The notes below the pieces were generated by a model. That model was not told the DNA's origin. It ran no database searches and saw only the letters and a list, made by a program, of their open reading frames with translations. A program made the position numbers and the translations under genes. A stretch of DNA of 64,000 nucleotides, taken from contig NZ_JBEPOC010000001.1 in assembly GCF_040546585.1 (NCBI RefSeq), positions 1,612,001 through 1,676,000 of the forward strand, read 5' to 3'. The stretch comes from Marmoricola sp. OAE513. Lineage in GTDB: Bacteria > Actinomycetota > Actinomycetes > Propionibacteriales > Nocardioidaceae. Every line of letters starts with the position of its first letter. The stretch's first letter is position 1. This document shows positions 53,818 through 60,587 of the stretch, piece by piece.

Positions 53818-54639
53818 ATGCGCAAGACACTCCTGGTAGCACTCACGACCCTCGCTCTCGTCCTCGGCTTCGCGACCCTGGCGGACGCCGCCACGGCGAA
53901 GAAGTCGTTCAAGGTCTCCATCAAGTCCAACGTCGCGACCTCCCAAGCCGGACGGTTCATCGTGATCTCCGGCAAGGTCTCCGGGCCCGGCGCCGGCGGC
54001 AAGAAGGTCAAGATCCAGCGCCAGTACATCGGCGGCGCCTGGACGAACGTGGCCACCGTCGTCACCAAGAAGTCCGGCAAGTACAAAGCCGTCGTGGAGA
54101 CCCCGCAGGGCGGCACCACCTCGTTCCGCGTGATCAAGGCCAAGTCCTCGGCCCGCAAGGCCGGCGTCAGCGCCACCAAGGCCCTGCCGGTCTACAAGTG
54201 GCTCTACCTCGACCACGAGCCCGTGAACAGCTTCAGCAGCGACTACCAGGCCGGGCTCGTGCAGCAGATCGACGGCAAGACCTATGCGCACTCCTACCGG
54301 TTCAGTGCGGGCAACAGCTACCTGGCCTTCAAGCTGAGCGGGCTCTGCACCACGTTCACGACCCGCGCCGACTACAATGTGTTCAGCGGACCGCAGCCGG
54401 TGGACACCTACACGTTGAAGACGATCGCCCAGAAGAGCAGCGGCCCGGCGATCCAGAAGTCGGTGGTGGTGAGCCTCTTCACGCCGGTCACCGCGAGCCA
54501 GTCGCTGGTCGGGGTACGGACACTCGGTGTGAACCTCGAGTCGCTCAACGCCGCCCCGTACTACGCGGTCCTGGGTGACCCAAAGGTCTACTGCAACGCG
54601 GAGCACCTGCCGAGCTGGGTCGAGGGCGACTTCATCTAG
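53818..54639 (+). CDS. Secreted paralogue 2
   Basis: 273 residues, same plan as its neighbours. ATG 53818 (MRKTLL) has GAGGAG six bases upstream; ATG 53812 is also possible. The segment from about 53857 to 54220 is almost identical in DNA to paralogue 3 (about nine differences in 365 bases by eye), yet the C halves differ strongly (YRFSAGNSYLAFKLSG against FRFTQGSSYLQYKTAG). Ends ...LGDPKVYCNAEHLPSWVEGDFI (here: PKVYCNAEHLPSW). Confidence 0.8.
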   Translation: MRKTLLVALTTLALVLGFATLADAATAKKSFKVSIKSNVATSQAGRFIVISGKVSGPGAGGKKVKIQRQYIGGAWTNVATVVTKKSGKYKAVVETPQGGTTSFRVIKAKSSARKAGVSATKALPVYKWLYLDHEPVNSFSSDYQAGLVQQIDGKTYAHSYRFSAGNSYLAFKLSGLCTTFTTRADYNVFSGPQPVDTYTLKTIAQKSSGPAIQKSVVVSLFTPVTASQSLVGVRTLGVNLESLNAAPYYAVLGDPKVYCNAEHLPSWVEGDFI

Positions 54640-54666
54640 ACGCAACCCGCACATCTCTTCGTGCGC

Positions 54667-54699
54667 TGTAGGGCCCGATCGGGAGGATCGGGCCCTACA
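54667..54699 (+). terminator. Terminator between secreted paralogues 2 and 3
   Basis: Perfect 14-bp stem TGTAGGGCCCGATC / GATCGGGCCCTACA with a 5-base loop. It makes paralogue 3 a separate transcript, with its own leader resembling that of paralogue 1. Confidence 0.85.
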
Positions 54700-54740
54700 G
54701 TGAAGGCTCCGCATTCCCTCTGAGTCTCGGTGGTGCCCGC

Positions 54741-55562
54741 ATGCGCAAGACACTCCTCGTCGTTCTCACGACGCTCGCTCTCGTCCTCGGCTTCGCGACC
54801 CTGGCGGACGCCGCCACGGCGAAGAAGTCGTTCAAGGTCTCCATCAAGTCCAACGTCGCGACCTCCCAAGCCGGACGGTTCATCGTGATCTCCGGCAAGG
54901 TCTCCGGGCCCGGCGCCGGCGGCAAGAAGGTCAAGATCCAGCGCCAGTACATCGGCGGCGCCTGGACGAACGTGGCCACCGTCGTCACCAAGAAGTCGGG
55001 CAAGTACAAGGCCGTCGTGGAGACCCCGCAGGGCGGCACCACCTCGTTCCGCGCGATCAAGGCCAAGTCGTCCGCGCGCAAGGCCGGTGTCAGCGCCACC
55101 AAGGCCCTGCCGGTCTACAAGTGGCTCTACCTCGACCACGAGCCCCCGGCCCACGGTGGCAACGACTACCAGGCAGGACTGGCCGAGACGATCAGTGGTG
55201 TGAACTACCCGCACTCGTTCCGTTTCACGCAGGGGTCGAGCTACCTGCAGTACAAGACGGCCGGACTGTGCACGACGTTCACGACCCGTGCTGACTACAA
55301 CGTGTTCAACGGCCCGCAGCCGGCTGACGAGTACGCGTTGGTGCTCATCACCGAAAAGGCGAACAGCCCGTCGGTGCAGAAGGAGTACGAGGTGCCGCTG
55401 TTCCAGCCGAAGACGGTCACCCAGTCCATCGCCGGGGTGAGGCGTCTGACCGTCGCCCTGGAGACGCTCAACGCCAGCCCGTACTACGCGGCGCTGGGTG
55501 ACCCGAAGGTCTACTGCAACGCCGAGCGCCTCCCGAGCTGGGTCGGCATCGACTTCATCTGA
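54741..55562 (+). CDS. Secreted paralogue 3
   Basis: 273 residues with signal peptide, basic beta-sandwich and NPCBM-like C half (PHSFRFTQGSSYLQYKT, TTFTTRADYNVF, YYAALGDPKVYC). The 17 bases before its ATG (TCTCGGTGGTGCCCGC) match those of paralogue 1 except for one base, so the leader was duplicated with the gene. N half homogenised with paralogue 2. Confidence 0.8.
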   Translation: MRKTLLVVLTTLALVLGFATLADAATAKKSFKVSIKSNVATSQAGRFIVISGKVSGPGAGGKKVKIQRQYIGGAWTNVATVVTKKSGKYKAVVETPQGGTTSFRAIKAKSSARKAGVSATKALPVYKWLYLDHEPPAHGGNDYQAGLAETISGVNYPHSFRFTQGSSYLQYKTAGLCTTFTTRADYNVFNGPQPADEYALVLITEKANSPSVQKEYEVPLFQPKTVTQSIAGVRRLTVALETLNASPYYAALGDPKVYCNAERLPSWVGIDFI

Positions 55563-55579
55563 TCACCGAACGCACCGAG

Positions 55580-55614
55580 GCCCCCGGCCGGAGACCACCA
55601 CTCCGACCGGGGGC
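55580..55614. terminator. Bidirectional terminator between paralogue 3 and the HNH gene
   Basis: 14-bp stem GCCCCCGGCCGGAG / CTCCGACCGGGGGC (one mismatch) with a 7-base loop and CTTCTGCTTCCT following on the + strand; serves both convergent transcripts. Confidence 0.82.
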
Positions 55615-55624
55615 TTCTGCTTCC

Positions 55625-56092
55625 TCAGTGCGCCACCAGCTGCGCGCGCGTGGGCACGAACGGCACCACCCGCAGCCGCATCCCGGCCTCCTCGGGAGTC
55701 CGGTCCGCCTTGCGGTGGTTGCAGCGCTCGCACGCCGCGACCGTGTTCAGCCACGAGCAGGGTCCACCCCGGCTGACCGGGAGGATGTGGTCCACGGTCT
55801 TGCCCCAGCCCCCGCAGTAACCGCACCGGCCGCGGTCACGGCGCAGCACGCCGCCGCGGGTGTAACCCGCTGGCCGGTACAGCCACGTAGCAGCGACGTA
55901 CCGGACCAGCTTGATGACACGCGGCCACTGGTGCGGGCCGATCATCCGATCGGCGTGACCCTCCTCGACGGTCGCTACCTGGCGGAAGAGCATCCGCACC
56001 GCGTGCTGGAAGGAGACCCGACCCAGCGGCTCGTAGGAGGCGTTCAGCAGCACCACCGAGCCACTAGCCGTTGCCATGGACACCACCGCCAT
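55625..56092 (-). CDS. HNH endonuclease
   Basis: 155 residues. Zinc/HNH motif CGYCGGWGKTVDHILPVSRGG with CERCNHRKADRT (key parts CGYC, TVDHILP, CERCNHRK) is complete, so nuclease activity is likely. The N-terminal part (VVLLNASYEPLGRVSFQHAV) is conserved in actinobacterial HNH proteins of this type. It is the last gene of the leftward RtcB cluster, 39 bases after the RtcB stop. ATG 56092 has AGAGAGGAG abutting it; ATG 56077 is a shorter alternative. Confidence 0.85.
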   Translation of the reverse strand: MAVVSMATASGSVVLLNASYEPLGRVSFQHAVRMLFRQVATVEEGHADRMIGPHQWPRVIKLVRYVAATWLYRPAGYTRGGVLRRDRGRCGYCGGWGKTVDHILPVSRGGPCSWLNTVAACERCNHRKADRTPEEAGMRLRVVPFVPTRAQLVAH

Positions 56093-56131
56093 CTCCTCTC
56101 TCTTCCTAGTGTGCGCTCTGGTGCGCGTGGT

Positions 56132-57358
56132 TCAGCCCTTCACGCACATCAGCGTGGTGAGCTTCGCGACGACCTCGACGAGGTCCGTCTGGGCCTCGAT
56201 GACGGCACCGAGGTCCTTGTAGGCGCCGGGGATCTCGTCCACGACGCCGGCGTCCTTGCGGCACTCGACGCCCTCGGTCTGGGCAGCGAGGTCCTCGACG
56301 GTGAAGGTCCGCTTGGCCTTGTTGCGCGACATCTTCCGACCGGCACCGTGCGATGCCGACCAATACGACGCCTCGTTGCCGAGGCCCTTCACGACGTACG
56401 AGCCGGTGCCCATCGAGCCTGGGATCAGACCGAGCTCGCCGTCACCGGCGCGGATCGCCCCCTTGCGGGTGACGATCAGCTCGGTGCCGTCCGACAGCGT
56501 CTCGGTGGCCACGTAGTTGTGGTGAGCCGAGATCTGCTCGCCGTAGGACACCTCCAGGCCGGCCTTCGCGAACGCGGTGGAGACCACCTCGCAGAACAGC
56601 GCCATCATCACGGCACGGTTCCGCGCGGCGTACTCCTGCGCCCAGTGCAGGTCACGCAGGTAGGCGTCCATCTCCGGCGTACCGGCGAGGAACACCGCGA
56701 GGTCGCGGTCCGGGAGGTCGAGGTTGTGCTCGAGGCCCTTCGCGCCGTGGATGTGGCGCTCCGCGATCTCCTTGCCGATGTTGCGCGAACCCGAGTGCAG
56801 CATCAGCCACACCTGACCGTCCTCGTCGGACGTGAGCTCGAGGAAGTGGTTGCCACCACCCAGCGAACCCATCTGCTTCATCGCCTTGCTCTCCCGGTCC
56901 TGGACGCCGGGGTGCAGGTCACCGAAGCCGGTCCAGAACGCCGTCCAACCGTCGTACCGGCCGTGGTTGACGCCGAGGCGCCGCACGTCCGGCGCACTGT
57001 CGTGCGACCGGAAGCCCACCGGTACGGCGCGCTCGGTCGCCAGCCGCAGCGAGCGGAGGTCCTCGGGGAGGTCCTCGACGGTGAGGCTGGTGCGCACCGC
57101 CTGCATACCGCAACCGATGTCGACGCCGACTGCGGCCGGTGAGACGGCGTCGCGCATGGCGACGACCGAACCGACGGTCGCACCCTTGCCGAGGTGGACG
57201 TCCGGCATCACCCGCAGCCCGTGGACCCACGGCAGCCGCGAGATGTTGCGCAGCTGCTCCAGCGCCTGGTGCTCGACCTCGTGCGGATGTGCCCACATCA
57301 GGGTCTCGGCGCCTGCGCCCGGCAGAGCCACCGGGAAGCCGTGGTTGTTCGTGCTCAT
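56132..57358 (-). CDS. rtcB: RNA-splicing ligase RtcB
   Basis: 408 residues, the length of E. coli RtcB. It joins RNA ends with 2',3'-cyclic phosphate or 3'-phosphate to 5'-hydroxyl ends, using GTP and Mn2+. Key motifs are complete: GVDIGCGM (metal Cys near 80), GGGNHFLEL (His), HSGSRN, HHNYV and SHGAGRKMSRNKA (guanylylated His), ending VKG. AAGGAGGCGAACAGCG precedes ATG 57358. No archease, RtcA or RtcR-like gene is in the window. Flanking genes are tRNAs, a WhiB protein and an HNH nuclease, so repair of cleaved tRNA is the likely task. Confidence 0.96.
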   Translation of the reverse strand: MSTNNHGFPVALPGAGAETLMWAHPHEVEHQALEQLRNISRLPWVHGLRVMPDVHLGKGATVGSVVAMRDAVSPAAVGVDIGCGMQAVRTSLTVEDLPEDLRSLRLATERAVPVGFRSHDSAPDVRRLGVNHGRYDGWTAFWTGFGDLHPGVQDRESKAMKQMGSLGGGNHFLELTSDEDGQVWLMLHSGSRNIGKEIAERHIHGAKGLEHNLDLPDRDLAVFLAGTPEMDAYLRDLHWAQEYAARNRAVMMALFCEVVSTAFAKAGLEVSYGEQISAHHNYVATETLSDGTELIVTRKGAIRAGDGELGLIPGSMGTGSYVVKGLGNEASYWSASHGAGRKMSRNKAKRTFTVEDLAAQTEGVECRKDAGVVDEIPGAYKDLGAVIEAQTDLVEVVAKLTTLMCVKG

Positions 57359-57410
57359 CGCTGTTCGCCTCCTTCGGCGGTTGCTTGCTTGTCAGTTGTC
57401 GTGTGGTGCG

Positions 57411-57482
57411 TGCCCCCTCCAGGAGTCGAACCTGGGTCCCCGGCTTCGTAGGCCGGTGTCGTGTCCGCTGGACCAAGGGGGC
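57411..57482 (-). tRNA. tRNA-Arg(ACG), atypical copy in the RtcB cluster
   Basis: 72 bases folding as a cloverleaf: acceptor GCCCCCT/AGGGGGC, anticodon loop CTACGAA with ACG, T arm CCAGG-TTCGACT-CCTGG, variable loop of only 4. The D stem has one mismatch (GTCC/CGAC) and A20 of arginine tRNAs is present. No CCA is encoded. Its body differs from the ordinary tRNA-Arg(ACG) at 63196-63268. It lies 52 bases upstream of RtcB on the same strand. Confidence 0.85.
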
Positions 57483-57492
57483 GTCGTACGCC

Positions 57493-57523
57493 GGGGCCCA
57501 CCGCTCCGACGGCGGTGGGCCCC
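57493..57523 (-). terminator. Stem-loop between the WhiB gene and tRNA-Arg
   Basis: Perfect 12-bp stem GGGGCCCACCGC / GCGGTGGGCCCC with a 7-base loop, between the WhiB stop (57534) and the tRNA (57482). No U tract, so it may be a processing or pausing signal rather than a full stop. Confidence 0.55.
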
Positions 57524-57533
57524 CTACCGGGAA

Positions 57534-57854
57534 CTAGGCAGCCGAGACCTTCCGGGGCCGACCCGGCTGCCGGACCTTCTCCAGCGGCTTGCCGTTCTCC
57601 AGCAGGACGCCACCCCAGACACCCCACTCGTCCCGGTTCACACCGAGCTCGAGGCAGAGGTCCCGGACGGCGCACGAGCCGCAGACCGCCAGTGCCTGCT
57701 CGAGCGCGACCTGGTCGGTCGGGGCGAACACGTCCGGGTCGTCGTGGTCGGCGCAGCTCCACGCGGCCGGACCGAAGTCCGGGGTCGGGAACGTGAACGC
57801 GACCGTCACGCCCTTGGTGTCGAGCAGGTCGTCCTTCGTCTTCATCATCTTCAT
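57534..57854 (-). CDS. WhiB-like iron-sulphur regulator
   Basis: 106 residues. Four Cys for a [4Fe-4S] cluster: WSCADHD, then CGSCAVRDLCLELG (CxxC plus C), followed by the GVWGG turn and a basic GRPRK tail, an AT-hook-like DNA-binding end. WhiB-like proteins bind sigma factors and sense redox or NO. GAAGGAGGTGA stands eight bases before ATG 57854, a strong ribosome site. Being inside the RtcB cluster, it probably controls it (inference); members in phages also exist. Confidence 0.9.
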   Translation of the reverse strand: MKMMKTKDDLLDTKGVTVAFTFPTPDFGPAAWSCADHDDPDVFAPTDQVALEQALAVCGSCAVRDLCLELGVNRDEWGVWGGVLLENGKPLEKVRQPGRPRKVSAA

Positions 57855-57912
57855 GTGCCGTCACCTCCTTCGTCGGTCGGTGGCACGTGCCGTGCTCCGC
57901 GGTGGAGCAAAG

Positions 57913-57985
57913 TCGGGTTGGCGGGACTCGAACCCGCGGTTGCCTGCGCCCGAAGCAGGAGGGATGGCCGCTTCCCCACAACCCG
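57913..57985 (-). tRNA. tRNA-Pro(CGG)
   Basis: 73 bases: acceptor CGGGTTG/CAACCCG with A73, D stem GGGA/TCCC, anticodon stem CCTGC/GCAGG with loop TTCGGGC (CGG, G37), 5-base variable loop and T arm GCGGG-TTCGAGT-CCCGC. All stems pair. No CCA is encoded. Located upstream of the WhiB gene in the RtcB cluster. Confidence 0.9.
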
Positions 57986-57998
57986 TCACTGGTGGTCT

Positions 57999-58085
57999 GC
58001 GGAGCTCCGAAAAGCAGAAGAGCCGCTCCGCGAGGTCGGAGTCCGCGTGTGGGCACACGCTGACTTCTGCCTCCGCTGGAGCGGC
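57999..58085 (-). ncRNA. Structured leader RNA with two competing stems
   Basis: On the - strand, 58085-58078 pairs with 58029-58022 (8 bp GCCGCTCC/GGAGCGGC) around a long inner hairpin (GCGTGTG/CACACGC, extended by GACT/AGTC). The same 3' arm can instead pair with 58005-57999 (GCTCCGC/GCGGAGC). The two forms exclude each other. It lies between the 47-codon gene and tRNA-Pro. A switch or processing element is suggested; chance pairing in this GC-rich DNA cannot be ruled out. Confidence 0.35.
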
Positions 58086-58112
58086 CCGGACGTTTCCGGT
58101 GCTTCTCGGCAC

Positions 58113-58256
58113 CTACATCGGCGGCTCCAGCGAGGTCGGCAGCTGCTGACCCTCGACCTTGCAGGGCTCGTAGCCTCCGAGGGATCGCATCCAGGCATCA
58201 CCCAGCGCACGGACCGCAAAGCGGTTCGTGATCACGGAGGTGCTCCTGGTATTCAC
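58113..58256 (-). CDS. 47-codon small protein gene at the head of the RtcB cluster
   Basis: GTG at 58256 with GAGAAGGA six bases upstream opens VNTRSTSVITNRFAVRALGD and then WMRSLGGYEPCKVEGQQLP, ending PPM. The ribosome site is one of the best in the region, which favours a real gene, but codon use alone does not decide it and I recognise no family. It is divergent from the BASS transporter gene and first in the leftward cluster. Confidence 0.45.
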   Translation of the reverse strand: MNTRSTSVITNRFAVRALGDAWMRSLGGYEPCKVEGQQLPTSLEPPM

Positions 58257-58370
58257 TGCGATTCCTTCTCGGTGGTGGCGCCGGCCTCGGTGACCGACGC
58301 AGGCAAGGGTAGGAGGACGGAGCGCTGCGGACCTAACGGGTTTCTGCGAGCTCAGATGTTTGACTGCCCT

Positions 58371-59246
58371 ATGAACGACTCCGCGCTGATCACCGTCGGC
58401 CTGCCGATCGCGCTGGCGATCATCATGTTCGGCCTCGGACTGTCCCTCACCGTCGACGACTTCCGCCGGGTAGCGAAGTCGCCCCGGGCCGTCGTGATCG
58501 CCCTCGGACTGCAGGTGCTGATCCTGCCGCTGATCGCGTTCGGGCTCGTCAAGGCGTTCGACCTCGACCCGCTGCTCGCCGTGGGCGTGATGCTTCTTGC
58601 GGCCTCGCCGGGCGGGACGACGGCGAACCTGTTCAGCCACCTGTTCCGCGGCGACGTCGCGCTCAACGTCTCGCTCACCGCGATCAACTCCGTGCTGGCG
58701 GCCGTGAGCATCCCGGTGATCACGAACCTCGCGATCAACCACTTCGAGGCCGAGGGCGAGCTCGGGCTCCAGGTCGGCAAGGTGCTCCAGGTGATCGCGA
58801 TCGTGCTGGTCCCCGTCGGCATCGGCATGCTCGTACGCCGCCGCTCCCCCGAGTTCGCCGGCAGCGCCGACCGCCCGGTGCGGATCTTCTCGATCACCAC
58901 CCTGGTCGCGGTCTCCGTCGGCGCGCTGCTCGGTGAGCGGGAGAACCTGGCCGACTACGTCGAGCAGGTCGGCGCGGTCACCAGCATCTTCTGCCTGGCC
59001 AGCCTCACCCTCGGGTACGCCGGCGCGCGCCTGTTCCAGCTCGACGACAAGCAGGCGATCGCGTGCGCGATGGAGGTCGGCATCCACAACACGACCGTGG
59101 CGCTGACGATCGCGCTCAGCGTGCTCGACAACACCGAGGTGGCGATCCCGAGCGCGGTGTACTCGGTGCTGATGTACGTGTTCGCCACCGCGTTCGGGTT
59201 CGCCATCACCCGCAACCGCCGAGCGGCGCCGGCTACACCTTCTTGA
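58371..59246 (+). CDS. BASS family bile acid:sodium symporter-like transporter
   Basis: 291 residues, about nine to ten membrane segments. GLPIALAIIMFGLGLSLTVDDF, ASPGGTTANLFSHLFRGDVALNVSLTAINS and AMEVGIHNTTVALTIAL (key parts FGLGLSLT, ASPGGTTAN, EVGIHNTTVA) are the BASS crossover motifs. Sodium-coupled uptake of an organic acid is the family role; the substrate is unknown. ATG 58371. Its 3' end overlaps the convergent secreted-protein gene by 14 bases. Confidence 0.9.
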   Translation: MNDSALITVGLPIALAIIMFGLGLSLTVDDFRRVAKSPRAVVIALGLQVLILPLIAFGLVKAFDLDPLLAVGVMLLAASPGGTTANLFSHLFRGDVALNVSLTAINSVLAAVSIPVITNLAINHFEAEGELGLQVGKVLQVIAIVLVPVGIGMLVRRRSPEFAGSADRPVRIFSITTLVAVSVGALLGERENLADYVEQVGAVTSIFCLASLTLGYAGARLFQLDDKQAIACAMEVGIHNTTVALTIALSVLDNTEVAIPSAVYSVLMYVFATAFGFAITRNRRAAPATPS

Positions 59247-59745
59247 CGTTGACGATCTGCGAGGTCACCTTGCCGACCTTGTCGATCTTGGTCAGCAGCG
59301 TGCCGGTGACCTTCACGCTGATGAACAGCCACTTGGCCTTGGCGGTCAGCGGCGTCGTCAGGGTGGTGACGCCACCCGACACGGTCTTCTTGGTGCTGCC
59401 CGAGGACACCGTGACCTTCGCCCGCCCGGTGGCCACGACCTTGGCCGTCTGCGTCCACGAGTAGACGGTGGTGACGTTCTTCTTGGTCGTGCAGAGCTTG
59501 ATCCGGGTGCTTGCTCCGACCACGTAGCGCTGGCCGCCCACCTTCTTGGCGGCGGTCGGCGCCACGGTCACGACCCGGTTCCCCGCGGTGCACTTCTTGA
59601 GCTTCTGGGTCGGCCCGGCGGCGAGGCTGGCGACCGCCGTCCCGTTCTCGCCCTTGCTGGCGGCCACCGCTCCGGTCGGTGCGACCGAGAGGCTGACGGC
59701 GACGGCGAGCGTGCTCGCAGCCACCCCACGTCCGAATGTGTTCAT
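59233..59745 (-). CDS. Small secreted basic protein
   Basis: 170 residues. Signal peptide about 1-29 (GAVAAS). The mature part is Lys/Thr/Val-rich beta structure with two Cys (LKKCTAG, IKLCTTK) and resembles the generic basic beta-sandwich of the tandem paralogues at 53-55.6 kb only in composition. ATG 59745; AGGAACGAG is upstream. Function unknown. Its last 14 bases lie inside the convergent BASS gene. Confidence 0.7.
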   Translation of the reverse strand: MNTFGRGVAASTLAVAVSLSVAPTGAVAASKGENGTAVASLAAGPTQKLKKCTAGNRVVTVAPTAAKKVGGQRYVVGASTRIKLCTTKKNVTTVYSWTQTAKVVATGRAKVTVSSGSTKKTVSGGVTTLTTPLTAKAKWLFISVKVTGTLLTKIDKVGKVTSQIVNVKKV

Positions 59746-59861
59746 GCTCGTTCCTCGTCCCTGATCTCGCGCTGCCGCGGGTGCACGACAGCCGACCGCG
59801 TCCGTGCGGTCTGATTCCTTCTGATCGGCAGGAAGTCGCCGGACGTGAGGGCGTGCTCGGG

Positions 59862-60524
59862 CTACGCGGGCTTGACCATCGGGACCAGGAACTGACGCGC
59901 GATCGCCGCGAGCCGCTTGTCGTCCTCGAGGTCCACCAGCTCGCTCGGCGTCACGAGGAACGACGTCGAGACCCTGGTCATCAGCTCGGCCACCATGTCC
60001 ACGTCGATGCCGGTCGAGATGGTGCCGGCCTTCTGCTCGCGCCGCAGCTGCCCGGCCAGGAACGCGCGGACGGTGGCAAGGGTGCGTCCGTGCTCGCCGA
60101 CCACCGACGGAAGGACCGAGCCGGGGTCGGCGGCCAGCAACCCGCCGATCAAGGAGTTGCCGCGCATCGTGCGCAGCGCGCTGACGAAGCCGACGACGAT
60201 GCGGTCCTCGACCGTCTTCGCAGAACGGATGTCGGTGAGGAACTGCGCGAAGTAGCGCCGGAACTCCCACAGGACGACCGCTTCGACGAGCAGGTCCTTC
60301 GTCGCGAACCGCCGGTAGACGGTGATGCGGGAGAAGCCGGAGGCCCGGGCGACGTCCTCCATCGTGGCGCGGTGGATCCCTTCGCGCACGAACAAGTCGC
60401 GCGCTCCGGCGAGGATCCGGCCGGTGATCTCCTCGTTCTCGTCGATCCCAGCAGGGCCCACGAGTGCGCGCGCGAGCAGCGTCTCCGCAGGTTGGACGCC
60501 GTCCGCTGAGGGTGCCGTGCTCAC
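59862..60524 (-). CDS. TetR family regulator
   Basis: 220 residues. HTH ATMEDVARASGFSRITVYRRF (key part RASGFSRITVYRRF, about 58-71). The GTG at 60524 gives VSTAPSADG; a longer frame to 60551 is possible. It stands between the secreted protein and the UvrA-like gene, each a separate transcript, so its target is not clear. Confidence 0.85.
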   Translation of the reverse strand: MSTAPSADGVQPAETLLARALVGPAGIDENEEITGRILAGARDLFVREGIHRATMEDVARASGFSRITVYRRFATKDLLVEAVVLWEFRRYFAQFLTDIRSAKTVEDRIVVGFVSALRTMRGNSLIGGLLAADPGSVLPSVVGEHGRTLATVRAFLAGQLRREQKAGTISTGIDVDMVAELMTRVSTSFLVTPSELVDLEDDKRLAAIARQFLVPMVKPA

Positions 60525-60587
60525 GTGCGAAGTATGACGCGTGCTCGACACCCTGGGCGCACCGCTCGGTCTCCTGGCGAAGAAGGA

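Noticed and set aside
56106-57100. Prophage explanation for the RtcB–HNH–WhiB–tRNA cluster
   Set aside because: These gene types occur in actinophages, but no integrase, terminase or capsid gene and no attachment repeat was seen. It stays a possibility for origin only.
58022-58085. A third tRNA in the RtcB cluster
   Set aside because: The closing stem looks acceptor-like, but no T loop TTC, no pairing D stem and a 6-base anticodon loop; kept only as a structured RNA.
57861-58112. 83-codon frame on the - strand between the WhiB gene and the 47-codon gene
   Set aside because: It covers tRNA-Pro and the structured leader; no ribosome site or domain.
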